A stretch of DNA of 64,000 nucleotides from the NCBI GenBank assembly GCA_963792125.1, contig CAWBVA010000006.1, positions 1 to 64,000 of the forward strand, in the 5' to 3' direction. The DNA comes from Methanocella_A sp963792125 (lineage in GTDB: Archaea > Halobacteriota > Methanocellia > Methanocellales > Methanocellaceae). Positions 17,968 through 27,206 of this stretch are shown here, one piece after another; the first letter of the stretch is position 1, and every line of letters starts with the position of its first letter. Under the pieces are notes generated by a model that had not been told where the DNA came from, made no database searches, and worked only from the letters and a program-made list of their open reading frames with translations. Both the position numbers and the translations under genes were made by a program.

Positions 17968-19761
17968 ATGCCCAGGCTGCGGCGCAAGAAGAAGCGACGC
18001 AAGGGCATGGAGGAGCAGCTGGCCAGTTATGCCGACTACATCTTCGAGGCGCCGGACATCAAATACTCGCTGTCCTGCATCGTCGTAGTATCGGCCATCA
18101 TCGGCCTCATCTCGTTCCCGGGCGGCTGGAGAACGGAAATATTCAACGGCATAATCCTGCTGGGCGTGCCCGCCATCCTTGCCACGTTCCTCACCAAGCC
18201 GATCTCGGAACTGTTCGGCAAAAACCTGACATATAACCGGTCGGCGCTTATATCACTGCTCTCGCTGGTAGTCATCTCCATAGGGAGCCTGGCCACCGGC
18301 CTCGTCGCATACATCACGAACACGCCCTATAACTATACCGGGTTTGCGCTGGCCCTGTCGACCGTGTTCGCCCTGCGCATACTCATCCTGCTGGGCATCT
18401 CGATCAACAGCCTGCCCAAAGTGCTGATACCGGCGTCGATCCAGACGGTGCTAAGTGGAATATTACTCATCTATCTCATCCGTGACACCGAGGTAGCCTT
18501 CGACCTCGTGGTATCGAGCGTCATCTTCGCGAGCTCCGCCATCGTGTTCGTCAAGTACGTAGACTACCCGATGGTGAAGTCTTTCGGCGTCAGCAGCTTC
18601 GACTTCGTACAGGACTTCATCGGCCACATCACCGAAGGCTCCCAGGACATGGAGGATTTCTTCGAGAAGATCGGCGAGTCCATCGATGCGCCGGTGAGCG
18701 TGCTGGCATTCCGCCGCGGAGACGGAAAGCTAAAGGCGATGATCATCACGCCCTACGTGCACCCGGGGCCGATGGGAGAAATCGGCGGAGGCAACCTGCC
18801 GGCCGTCGTGGCCAGCGCCTTCAAGAACGAGGGCACGGTCTTCGTCCCCCACGGGACGGCTTACCACGACTTCAACCTCGTGACGGCGGATGAGTCACTT
18901 AAGATCATCGGCGCAGCCAGGCGGGCGCTGGACCGGATGAGCTACAGCGAGCTGGCCACCAGGTCGTTCCGGGCGAAGGTCGGCAACACGAAGATCCTCG
19001 GCCAGCGCTTCGGAGACTCGGTATTCCTCGTCTCCACCCAGGCCCCGACCTCCACGGAGGACATCGAATTCTCCGTCGGCTTCACGGCCATGGCCGAAGG
19101 CAGAGTGGCCGGCGCACGGAACGCCACCATCATCGACGCCCACAACTGTACCGAGCCGTTCGCCACAGCCATCGAGCCGGGCACCCGCGACTCATACAAT
19201 ATTATCCGTGCGGCCGCCAACTCTTCACGACATTTGTTGTCGCTGTCCGACAGCCCGCTGAAAGTCGGCATAGCCGCTTCGCCTCCGATCTGGACAAGAC
19301 TCGAAGGCATGGGCGACCTGGGCATACAGGTGGCGGTAATCGAGGTGGACGGCCAGCGTACGGCGTACATTGTCATCGACGGCAACAACATGATCTCCGG
19401 CCTGCGGGAGCGCATTATAGAAAAGCTGCCTGTCGACGAGGCAGAGGTGATGACCACCGACACACATGTGGTGAATATTATTTCTGGCGCCAACTATGTC
19501 GGGCAAAAGATGAACTGTGACCTGCTGGTGGAGACTATCCGGAAACTGGTCGACAAAGCTATCGCCGACCTGGAGCCGGTGACCGCCGGCATGGACATCG
19601 AGATCGCGGAAGACGTGCGCGTGTTCGGCTCCCACAAGATCGCCAAGCTGGCCAGCACGGCCAACGCAATGGTCGCCATGTCCGGGGCTTTTGCCGCAGC
19701 CGTAATTGTAGCGGCACTGTCACTGACTGTCTTGATACTGATATACTTCCGATTCCACTAA
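17968..19761 (+). CDS. DUF2070 family membrane protein
   Basis: This 597-aa archaeal protein starts with a basic MPRLRRKKKRRKG tail and has about seven transmembrane helices in the first third. A large soluble domain contains the family signatures TPYVHPGPMGEIGGGNLP (about residue 265) and NATIIDAHNCTEP (about 390), and one last helix ends the protein (about 570-595). The conserved His/Asp-rich motifs suggest metal-dependent chemistry, but no activity is known. It is 59 bases downstream of the DUF555 gene, probably in one unit. Confidence 0.88.
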   Translation: MPRLRRKKKRRKGMEEQLASYADYIFEAPDIKYSLSCIVVVSAIIGLISFPGGWRTEIFNGIILLGVPAILATFLTKPISELFGKNLTYNRSALISLLSLVVISIGSLATGLVAYITNTPYNYTGFALALSTVFALRILILLGISINSLPKVLIPASIQTVLSGILLIYLIRDTEVAFDLVVSSVIFASSAIVFVKYVDYPMVKSFGVSSFDFVQDFIGHITEGSQDMEDFFEKIGESIDAPVSVLAFRRGDGKLKAMIITPYVHPGPMGEIGGGNLPAVVASAFKNEGTVFVPHGTAYHDFNLVTADESLKIIGAARRALDRMSYSELATRSFRAKVGNTKILGQRFGDSVFLVSTQAPTSTEDIEFSVGFTAMAEGRVAGARNATIIDAHNCTEPFATAIEPGTRDSYNIIRAAANSSRHLLSLSDSPLKVGIAASPPIWTRLEGMGDLGIQVAVIEVDGQRTAYIVIDGNNMISGLRERIIEKLPVDEAEVMTTDTHVVNIISGANYVGQKMNCDLLVETIRKLVDKAIADLEPVTAGMDIEIAEDVRVFGSHKIAKLASTANAMVAMSGAFAAAVIVAALSLTVLILIYFRFH

Positions 19762-19960
19762 GGTGCCAAGTGTCCAAGAAGAGGCGCCAAGGCGCCACTT
19801 TTTGCACCCGAAGGTTTCAAGGCGCCAAGTCTTTTTTAATTTAAAGGCACCAGGTACTCAAGTTATTATGAATTATCGTTATGGCTCTTTGAACCTTGGT
19901 TGCTAAAAGTCGCCTGACGTCTTCTCTTAGAACCTTGGCGCCTTGATCAATTTCGAGTAG
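19762..19960. repeat. GGCGCC-rich imperfect palindromes
   Basis: The left side reads AGGTGCCAAGTGTCCAAG, GGCGCCAAGGCGCCA and AAGGCGCCAAGTC. The right side reads GAACCTTGGTTGC and AGAACCTTGGCGCCTTGATC. The two sides can pair over parts of their length. No coding potential is seen; it fills the gap before udg. Confidence 0.6.
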
Positions 19961-19995
19961 TCTTTTTATCTACTGTCATCGTATTAGATGCTGAA

Positions 19996-20550
19996 ATGGA
20001 CCGGATAACCAGAATTCTCTGTGATATCGACGACGTACTCATCTGCCCCAGGTGCACGCTTGCCCTGTCAAGGACAAACGTTGTTGTAGGGGACGGGCCT
20101 GCTGACGCGAAGGTGATGCTGATAGGCGAAGCACCCGGCAAGAACGAGGATAAGCAGGGCAAGCCGTTCGTAGGCTCGGCAGGCAAGATCTTGAACTCGC
20201 TGCTGGAGAAGGGCAACGTCGACCGGAGCACGGTCTATATCACCAACGTCGTCAAGTGCCGCCCGCCAGGGAACCGGGTGCCGAAGAGAGACGAGATCGA
20301 GGCGTGCAGTATCTACCTGAAAAAGCAGTTCGAGGTCATTGCCCCGAAGATCATCGTCCTGCTGGGAAAGACGGCCGCCGAGTCCTATCTGGGACGCAAG
20401 GTGAGCATGGGAAAGGAGCACGGAAAGCCGTTCGAGCACGAGGGACGTACTATCATCATCACTTATCATCCCGCTTCGGTCATCTATAACAGGAAGCTCT
20501 GGGACGCCATCGAGGAAGACTTTAAAAGCGTGAGCAACGTGCTACGCTGA
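19996..20550 (+). CDS. udg: Type-4 uracil-DNA glycosylase
   Basis: This 184-aa protein matches the family-4 (Fe-S) uracil-DNA glycosylases. It has the active-site motif GEAPGKNEDKQGKPFVG, TNVVKCRPPGNRVPKRDE, and the C-terminal THPAS-type motif (YHPASVIYN). Four cysteines (CPRC near residue 17, then KC and AC near 87 and 103) match the 4Fe-4S ligands. It removes uracil arising from cytosine deamination. The ATG at 19996 gives the normal N-terminus. Confidence 0.93.
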   Translation: MDRITRILCDIDDVLICPRCTLALSRTNVVVGDGPADAKVMLIGEAPGKNEDKQGKPFVGSAGKILNSLLEKGNVDRSTVYITNVVKCRPPGNRVPKRDEIEACSIYLKKQFEVIAPKIIVLLGKTAAESYLGRKVSMGKEHGKPFEHEGRTIIITYHPASVIYNRKLWDAIEEDFKSVSNVLR

Positions 20551-20554
20551 CCAT

Positions 20555-21766
20555 TTACTGCTTATTTGCCTGTGTCGGCTGGGCAGGGACGACGATCGTG
20601 GCCGGGACGGCCTCACGTTTGATCAGGACGTTAGTGATCGGCGAAGGTATCTCTATACCTTCGGCGGCAAAGCGCTTGACAATATTACGGTATATGCGGT
20701 CGGGCACTACCCAGTCCTGCCGGTAAGTATTGACGTACGGGAACATGACCAGCTTCACCGCAAAGTTGCCCAGCTCTTTGATATATGCCTTTGGCTGCGG
20801 GCTTTCGACGACACCGTCCGTGGACCGGGCGATCTCTTCCATGATACGTGTGGCCTTATCGACGTCGGCATCGTAGGATACGCCGACCTTGATGGTCAGG
20901 CAGACCTGCGTGTCCGGCATTGACATGTTGATGACTTTCGACTTCGAGACCTTGGCATTGGGCACGATGATGATGCGGTTGTCCATGGTCTTCAGCCGGG
21001 TGCTGCGCAGGCCGATCTCCATAACATCACCTGCGTCGATACCCTCTATCCTCACACGGTCGCCAACCCGGTAGGGGCGGTCGAGCATGATGGACAGCGC
21101 GCCGAAGAAGTCCGAGAGAAACTGCTGTGCAGCCAGCGCGACGGCGACGCCTGCCACGCCCATGCCTGTGATCAGCGGGGTGACCTCGACGATCTTCAGC
21201 TGGTCGAGGGCCATGATGATGGATATGACAAGGATGACGGCGCTGATGATCTTCTGCAGGAACGGGATGAGCATGTCGTCAAATGTGCTCTCGGTGCGGG
21301 CCGAAATGTCGTTCTTGTACCAGTTCAGCAGGCCCCGGATCAGGTTGTTCACGAGGTACGCCATTATGAAGAGGAGCACGACCACCAGGAGCTGGTCCAG
21401 GTAAAAGTCGATGAAGCCGATGTAATCGCCGATCACCTGCAGCGCCATGTAGGTGCCGAGTGCGACGATGACCCACTGCAGCGGGCCGTTCATAGCTTTG
21501 ATGACCTCGTCATCCAGTGTCGTCTCTGTATGAACTACGAGCTTCGGCGCAACGTACGAAACTAAATACTTCACGACCCGGGCGAGCATGACTGAAACGG
21601 CGATAAACAGCGCGGCCATGATTATGTCCGTAACCGTCGGGCTGAACCCGGTAGCCGCAGTGATCTGCTGCTGCATGCCGCTGAACAGCGCGGTGCCGTC
21701 GAGGTATGTAGAGTTGCTGCCGGTCATCTGGTTTAAGATATGCGTGATGGTATTTAATAATTTCAC
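20555..21766 (-). CDS. mscS: Mechanosensitive channel, MscS family
   Basis: This 403-aa protein has five hydrophobic segments. The pore-lining helix region GMGVAGVAVALAAQQFLSD is at about residue 200. The beta-domain signature ALSIMLDRPYRVGDRVRIEG follows, then the cytoplasmic vestibule. It opens under membrane tension to release solutes in hypo-osmotic shock. Its 3' end abuts that of udg, with 4 bases between stops. The C-terminal VVPAQPTQANKQ tail is short and variable. Confidence 0.92.
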   Translation of the reverse strand: MKLLNTITHILNQMTGSNSTYLDGTALFSGMQQQITAATGFSPTVTDIIMAALFIAVSVMLARVVKYLVSYVAPKLVVHTETTLDDEVIKAMNGPLQWVIVALGTYMALQVIGDYIGFIDFYLDQLLVVVLLFIMAYLVNNLIRGLLNWYKNDISARTESTFDDMLIPFLQKIISAVILVISIIMALDQLKIVEVTPLITGMGVAGVAVALAAQQFLSDFFGALSIMLDRPYRVGDRVRIEGIDAGDVMEIGLRSTRLKTMDNRIIIVPNAKVSKSKVINMSMPDTQVCLTIKVGVSYDADVDKATRIMEEIARSTDGVVESPQPKAYIKELGNFAVKLVMFPYVNTYRQDWVVPDRIYRNIVKRFAAEGIEIPSPITNVLIKREAVPATIVVPAQPTQANKQ

Positions 21767-21895
21767 TCCCGGCGCTCAGGATGACGGGGGCATTGATGAC
21801 CTGATGGCAGCGCTGGAGGGCATTGTCTAGAAACCAAAATAGCATCTTTCGAAATAATAATTCGAAAATTAGCAATTCCAGGAAAATAACTGAAC

Positions 21896-21904
21896 ATTTA
21901 TATT
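21896..21904 (+). promoter_or_regulatory. TATA box before 21932 gene
   Basis: The AT-rich TTTATATTG at this position lies about 30 bases before the ATG at 21932, the spacing of a leaderless or short-leader archaeal transcript. Confidence 0.35.
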
Positions 21905-21931
21905 GAATCCAATCGATACAGGTGTACATAC

Positions 21932-22240
21932 ATGAGAGTAGATATAAGGGAAAAATGGATTAATTATTTAACCGTTGCCGGGCTGGTCGTATTTGTAATA
22001 CTGGGGATAGTGTACCTGAACCTGGACGCCATCAGCCAGATACATATCGACTTTTCCATGGACTCTGCCGCGTCCGATATTTCTCTCCCGTGGCTGCCGG
22101 ACCTCAACTTAGACTGGTTCAATGCGATGGACACGGTATCGAAGATGATCTTCGGCTTTCTGATGTGCATCCTGATCGGCTCACTGATCGGCGGCGTAGG
22201 GATGATCGTAATCAGAAAGAGGGTGAGCTCAAGGAAGTAA
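21932..22240 (+). CDS. Small two-helix membrane protein
   Basis: This 102-aa product has transmembrane segments at about residues 12-32 and 68-92, and a central loop of about 35 residues rich in Asp/Ser/Trp-Leu. The end is basic (IRKRVSSRK), favouring a cytosolic C-terminus. No family is recognised. It is divergent from mscS and upstream of another membrane protein, so an envelope role is possible. Confidence 0.55.
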   Translation: MRVDIREKWINYLTVAGLVVFVILGIVYLNLDAISQIHIDFSMDSAASDISLPWLPDLNLDWFNAMDTVSKMIFGFLMCILIGSLIGGVGMIVIRKRVSSRK

Positions 22241-22422
22241 CGGACCACCAGGATATTTACTGGTCTGATCAGGTACAATATAAAAAATAAGCAGGAAATT
22301 TTTTCTTATTAAAAACATGGATTGTAAGCGTTCTGAGATTACCCTTATTTACCGGCATCATTTTCTGATTATAAAAATAAGATATTTATACTTGCCACCT
22401 GTATGTTTATGAGTATTGGCTT

Positions 22423-24249
22423 ATGTTGCATATGGTTGTAGGTGGTTCACCGGGCATCAACGAAGATTTGTTTAATGCGCAAATCGACGACCTGTATCAT
22501 TCGCTGGATAAAAATGATATTTTACGATCGATAAACATCATCGACTCTATCGGCTATACTAAAAACATCCTCGCAATAAGCCCATTAACTGCACTACAGG
22601 ACTACCCGGATGAATTGATAAGATCTCATGCAGCAGAGGCACTGAGTAAACTGAAGGACGTCACTGCAGCAGAGCCAGGATATAAATCGTCAGTTGACCG
22701 GTCGGATCCGGCTAAAGAAAAAACAACGGTGTTACCGGTAAAAACCGATAGTGGAAATACCATACTCCCGGTTAAAGATACTGCCGGAGCAGCAGGAAAC
22801 GGACCTCCGGATATTGCACCCGGGAGCAGAGAAAATAATGGACCTAAAAAACGATCAGTGGTAAAAATCGCCATAGCAGGCATAGCCATTGTCCTCATCG
22901 CTATTCTGGTAATAACGGCAGGAGCATTTGTTTACATCATCCTTACGCCACCGGTCTGGTCCGAACAGCTACAGTATAAGAACAGCACCGGGCAACTCCA
23001 GAGCATTGTCATTTATCGCAATGCGACGGACCTGCCTTACAGCAATGTTTCCAGTTTCATCGCGTCGGAAAAGACACAGGTAGAAGCAGCAATCGCTGCC
23101 GATACGATGGAACGGCCTGTCGAATACGGGGTGTATTTGCACGATAAGGCAGAGGCACGGGGAATTAATTGTAGTCTCGTCGCGACGGAGATCCAGAACG
23201 GATATCCCGGGCAGGTCCTGATCGCCTTCAATACAAAGGACAGAGGAATGTTCTACGTCGACCCGACGGCAAGAAACGTTTCGGCCGCTGATTATCCGGG
23301 CATTGACTTTGGCAAAATCATGTTTATGAGGGATACCTGGGTCCAGGACGCAGGTTTCCTTGACGGCAACAATAAAACGGTGTATATGACCGTATACCGG
23401 AATTCGGCCCCTGTCTCCTATAGTACACTGATGGATTTCCTCGCAGACGATAAGACCGAAGATGCCACATACGTTGATCCGACATACACCTGTGCCAATT
23501 TCGCCACAAACCTGTTAAACCGGGCGGAAGCGCAGGGAATCAAATGCGGCCTGGTCAAAGTCTCTTTCGACGGCCAGCCGGTCGGACATGCGGTAAATGC
23601 GTTTCCCACCACCGACAAAGGCATCGTACTGATAGACGACACGGGGCTCAGCGCGTCACAGAAAGAGAGCAGCCTGGCCAGGTTCCAGACCGATGCAGTC
23701 GTTTACTTATCGGAAGGCAAATCCCTCGGAGAGCTGAACCTGTCGCAGGTCGACGGACACCTCGATTATTCCTACTATGCCGAAAAGATGAAGATGATCG
23801 AGGAATTCTATGACCTGTTTTACCAGTACGAGAACGACGTTGAGATCCATAACCGGGCGGTTGGCCTGTATGATGCCGATGTAGATGGTTATACCTCAGT
23901 GCTCAACGAGTTCAACTCGAAGATGGCCGCTCACAACGCCGCTATAAACCAGTTCAACGCGGAAGAGAGAGCTAAGTATAACCAGTACCTGAGCGACCAC
24001 GACTACGAGGCTTATTCTAAGTGGTATGACACGAACATTGCCAAAATTCCGCCGGCCCCTACCAACGAGGGACAGCTCGACGGATGGAAAGCCAGACTCG
24101 ACGCCGATCGCACACGCCTGAACAATGAGATGAGAGTCTTAAATGAAAGATTTGATACCATATGGGATAGTGAAGGGCGCAAATGGGCGGTCTACAGCTA
24201 CTGGCAGCCGCCTGACGGCGTTGTCAATAGAATCGAATACGTGTGGTAA
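22423..24249 (+). CDS. Membrane protein with tandem transglutaminase-like domains
   Basis: This 608-aa protein has several parts. Residues 10-80 form a short helical HEAT-like segment (DELIRSHAAEALSKL). A Pro/Lys linker and one transmembrane helix (about 146-174) follow, with the rest outside. The outer part holds two related domains of about 110 aa. The second has Cys357 (YTCANFATNLLNRAEA), His389 (VGHAVNAFP) and Asp405 (VLIDDT), which line up as a transglutaminase/papain-like triad. In the first the Cys and His positions are Pro233 and Gln264, so it is likely inactive. A charged coiled-coil tail runs from about 455 to 590. The fold call is my inference from motif spacing. Confidence 0.6.
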   Translation: MLHMVVGGSPGINEDLFNAQIDDLYHSLDKNDILRSINIIDSIGYTKNILAISPLTALQDYPDELIRSHAAEALSKLKDVTAAEPGYKSSVDRSDPAKEKTTVLPVKTDSGNTILPVKDTAGAAGNGPPDIAPGSRENNGPKKRSVVKIAIAGIAIVLIAILVITAGAFVYIILTPPVWSEQLQYKNSTGQLQSIVIYRNATDLPYSNVSSFIASEKTQVEAAIAADTMERPVEYGVYLHDKAEARGINCSLVATEIQNGYPGQVLIAFNTKDRGMFYVDPTARNVSAADYPGIDFGKIMFMRDTWVQDAGFLDGNNKTVYMTVYRNSAPVSYSTLMDFLADDKTEDATYVDPTYTCANFATNLLNRAEAQGIKCGLVKVSFDGQPVGHAVNAFPTTDKGIVLIDDTGLSASQKESSLARFQTDAVVYLSEGKSLGELNLSQVDGHLDYSYYAEKMKMIEEFYDLFYQYENDVEIHNRAVGLYDADVDGYTSVLNEFNSKMAAHNAAINQFNAEERAKYNQYLSDHDYEAYSKWYDTNIAKIPPAPTNEGQLDGWKARLDADRTRLNNEMRVLNERFDTIWDSEGRKWAVYSYWQPPDGVVNRIEYVW

Positions 24250-24412
24250 ATCCGCCATTTTTAAGCCTTGTTAAGGCAATGCGACCCGGTCATACTTGCC
24301 AGTAGCGCCAGAAAGCCAGGAGTCTGCTGATCACCGGTGCCCTGGCCAGGTATAAGAAGATGCAGATTGTGCGGTTTTTCTACGATGCGTGACGGAACGC
24401 CGGGAACAGTTA

Positions 24413-25440
24413 AAGGCCGCAGAGAACTCAGGTTAGTAGATGGTGTGGTGGGTGATTGTAGTGGTGTTGTAAGGGCTGGTAGAAGTAGGAAGGCTTATCA
24501 GCGCTGGGTAGGGTGAGAAGTAAAAACGTGTGGGTGGTATGTGAGTGGTAGAGAGTAAGCGTTTGCGCAGTTAGCATTGTTAGGAGAGGTGGGAAACGAG
24601 TGGGGGGTAGTGTGTGAAAGTGAAGTAGTTGTGGTGGCGGCGTGGTAATGATGATGCGAGTGAACGCGGGGAGTGGGCAGGGAGACGTAGCGGTGTTGTT
24701 GGATGAGTGGTGGGGTGGGAGGGCGGACGATCAAAGTGTGAAGGAGCGAGAAACGGAGTGTCAGGAGCGTGTGGGCGCGGTCGTAAGAAGCATGTTCACA
24801 CTCGAGGTGAGGCCTGAAGGGAGAAGACGGGCGACATCGTCAGGGCTCGTCAGGGATCAAGTGCACGACATGGTGTTAATGGACGGTTTGGCAGTGTAGA
24901 GTGTGACACCGTGAGATGTGGGCGGGAGACATTGTCCGTGTACAGACGGACAAGAGGACGACTGTACAGAGAGCGCAGCGGGGAACGAGTGAGAAAAGAT
25001 GCGAAGCAGGCGGAGGAGAAAACAGGTTGACGTGCATTTCCTGGAGGGACGAGACTACGAGTACCCAGCTACTACTCACATCGCTGTTCCGGACAATGAA
25101 TCTGACATGCTCTTAGCAGTCTACAAGATACGCTGGATATCGAGAACCGTTTAAAAGAAAAACGAGTTACAAGCAAGACCAGCAGTAAGCCCGCGTACAG
25201 AAAGGAGAAGAAGGCATGTATGCACCCTGGCGAACGAACACGTCAACGTGAAAAAACCGCCGACGTGCCGCAAAGAAAACAGGAAAGAAAACAGCGAAAA
25301 ACCCGAAGGCACGAGCGGCACGAAAAAACAAAAGACCACGAAAACAAGAGAGACGCACACCAAAAAAAAGAAAAGAAGACGACGTAGGGCAGCTATTATC
25401 GTTTACGCACTATCGGGACTACTGCGTGCTCCTCTGCGTC
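24413..25440. other. Anomalous skewed region between repeat arms
   Basis: This kilobase has no gene I can support. The left part (about 24430-24760) is very G/T-rich and C-poor on the plus strand. The right part (about 25150-25390) is A/G/C-rich and T-poor, with runs of A broken by single bases. It begins at TAAAGGCCGCAGAGAACTCAGG and ends at CTGCGTGCTCCTCTGCGTCC, the two arms of the GCAGAGA repeat family. It may be a degenerate element, an untranslated RNA or low-quality sequence. Confidence 0.6.
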
Positions 25441-25993
25441 CCATGAAAATTTATTGTATTTAGCTACGATGTCTATTCGTGAAAAAGCCCTGGCGCCCTT
25501 GGCGGGCATGACAAGGGACGCATAGCCTTAATAAAGCCCGATTTTCATAGCCATTACATGAAGATAACCATTTTCATATTAGAGTTCTATGGGGCCTTTT
25601 AACCGCGTCCTGAGTACCATTAAGCACAGCCAGGAATTTGTACACTCGCGCGCGCGAGGCCGGGGCACAGGTATCCTTGCGACAGCAGGGCGGGGCATCG
25701 TACTTGAACTCTGTAAAAGCCTGCAAATTGCCCTGCATGCGTGTCATAATGTCATCTGACGAGGGCAAGAGCGATAGCAGATCAAACACCTGTTAAACCG
25801 GGGATTATCTAAAAAATTTATTTCCTTTTAATGAAATATTCATTGAAATTCATTATTTCCATGAGACAATGATGGTAATGCTTGCCGATGATATGAATAT
25901 GGCAGAAGTAATTAGACTGTGCTTCTGATCGAAAAACCTTTATACCAGTTTTCGTAGCTGAAAAATGTAACAAAGTTCAGGTGCGACAAATAG
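25441..25993. other. Intergenic, no supported gene
   Basis: It holds a TGGCGCCCTTGGC-family repeat (25488-25532), a CGCGCGCGCG core at about 25648 and a long AT-rich leader to tbp. A 71-codon minus-strand frame (25574-25789) has Cys-Cys and Lys-rich parts but no family match, and I do not call it. Confidence 0.4.
25488..25532. repeat. Intergenic repeat, TGGCGCCCTTGGC family
   Basis: CCTGGCGCCCTTGGCGGGC, then ATGACAAGGGACGCATAGCC, follows the same order of words as the copies at 5238 and 44214. Confidence 0.6.
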
Positions 25994-26011
25994 CTTATAT
26001 ACTATAAATAC
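25994..26011 (+). promoter_or_regulatory. TATA boxes of tbp
   Basis: CTTATATACTATAAATAC holds two overlapping TATA-like octamers 37-54 bases before the tbp start. It is a natural place for TBP autoregulation, although that is only inferred. Confidence 0.4.
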
Positions 26012-26047
26012 TCGTTTTAATACGTTAAGATTCTGTGAGGCTTAGTT

Positions 26048-26614
26048 TTGAGTAAAGCTGACGAAGCAAGAAAGACGATCAAGATCGAAAACGTCGTCGC
26101 ATCAACCGCGATTGGGCAGGAGATCGACCTTAAGAACCTGACCCTGGCCATGGAAGGTGCCGACTACGATCCTGAGCAGTTCCCCGGACTGGTGTACCGG
26201 ACAAAGGACCCGAAGACCGCTGCGCTGATCTTCAGGAGTGGCAAGATCGTCTGTACCGGTGCGAAGAGCATCGATGACGTGAGACTGGGCTTGAAAAAGC
26301 TCTTTAAGAAGATGGGAGAGGTAGGTATCAAGGTCGCAGGCACACCCGAGATCACCGTCCAGAACATTGTCGCATCCGCAGACCTCGCCTCGGTGCTCAA
26401 CCTTAACGCCATAGCCATCGGGTTAGGATTGGAGAATATCGAGTACGAGCCGGAGCAGTTCCCCGGTTTAGTATACAGGATCGACAAGCCTAAGGTCGTC
26501 GTGCTGTTATTCGGCAGCGGCAAGCTGGTCGTCACCGGCGGCAAGAAGCCCAGTGACGCCGAAGAAGCCGTGGAAAGGATTGTCCGCGAGTTAGAAGGCC
26601 TGGCTTTAATATAG
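26048..26614 (+). CDS. tbp: TATA-box binding protein
   Basis: This 188-aa protein consists of two direct repeats of about 90 residues, each with NVVAS/NIVAS, EQFPGLVYR and a GK(I/L)V(C/V)TG strand. This is the saddle fold of TBP. It binds TATA boxes and recruits TFB and RNA polymerase. The start is TTG at 26048 after GTGAGG. Both repeats keep the phenylalanine of the EQFPG loop that kinks DNA. Confidence 0.97.
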   Translation: MSKADEARKTIKIENVVASTAIGQEIDLKNLTLAMEGADYDPEQFPGLVYRTKDPKTAALIFRSGKIVCTGAKSIDDVRLGLKKLFKKMGEVGIKVAGTPEITVQNIVASADLASVLNLNAIAIGLGLENIEYEPEQFPGLVYRIDKPKVVVLLFGSGKLVVTGGKKPSDAEEAVERIVRELEGLALI

Positions 26615-26747
26615 CCAGCCTGACATTTTTATTGTTTTTAATTCGCTGACCCTTAGCATGGGCTCTCCAGGTCAAAGAGTAGAAAGATTATCGGTTATTG
26701 AAGTGCATGCAGAAACTGAACAAGATGAAAAGGCCTGATGGATTGTT

Positions 26748-27206
26748 ATGATAACCGTACAACAGATCAAAGAAAGACTGGTTGATGAAAAAGACCCGCT
26801 TCAATACATAGACGGAGAAATAGCCCGGTGCGCCAACCAGATGGGGGATCGTTGTGAAAATGTTCAGGATACGATCTCTATCTATAACCACCGAGTGAAC
26901 GAAAATGAACAGTTCGACCTGGAAAAAATCAAGGAAGAGTTGAAAAATGTCGGTGAAATGTACATGGAAATCAATTCATATCTTAAAGTCAGAAAGGAAC
27001 AGGTTAAACAGCAGAAGCGGACCGAACAATTAAACAAGGCACAAGTTAAACACCGAAAGTGGACCGAACATAAAAACAAGATGGCTCCTAATGAGTCCTG
27101 CCCGGTGTTCCACAGGGCGGACGCCAGCATCGCCAGTACATACAGTGCTTTACGATATCAAGCGATTATTCTTCCTTATACAGGAAGCCAGGATTTGTCC
27201 GGATGA
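26748..27206 (+). CDS. Hypothetical helical protein with internal repeat
   Basis: This 152-aa product is charged and mostly helical up to about residue 112. A 14-residue unit occurs twice in tandem (QVKQQKRTEQLNKA, then QVKHRKWTEHKNKM). The last part overlaps the 3' end of the convergent CDP-alcohol phosphatidyltransferase gene by about 57 bases, so the C-terminus may be misread by a shift. No family is recognised. Confidence 0.5.
   Translation: MITVQQIKERLVDEKDPLQYIDGEIARCANQMGDRCENVQDTISIYNHRVNENEQFDLEKIKEELKNVGEMYMEINSYLKVRKEQVKQQKRTEQLNKAQVKHRKWTEHKNKMAPNESCPVFHRADASIASTYSALRYQAIILPYTGSQDLSG

Noticed and set aside
18895..19143. Minus-strand frame opposite DUF2070
   Set aside because: Shadow frame with no start signal and no family.
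24600..24900. Open frame of 85 codons in the skewed region
   Set aside because: Codon use is unlike all other genes, and the reading is Arg/Val/Gly-rich with no motif.
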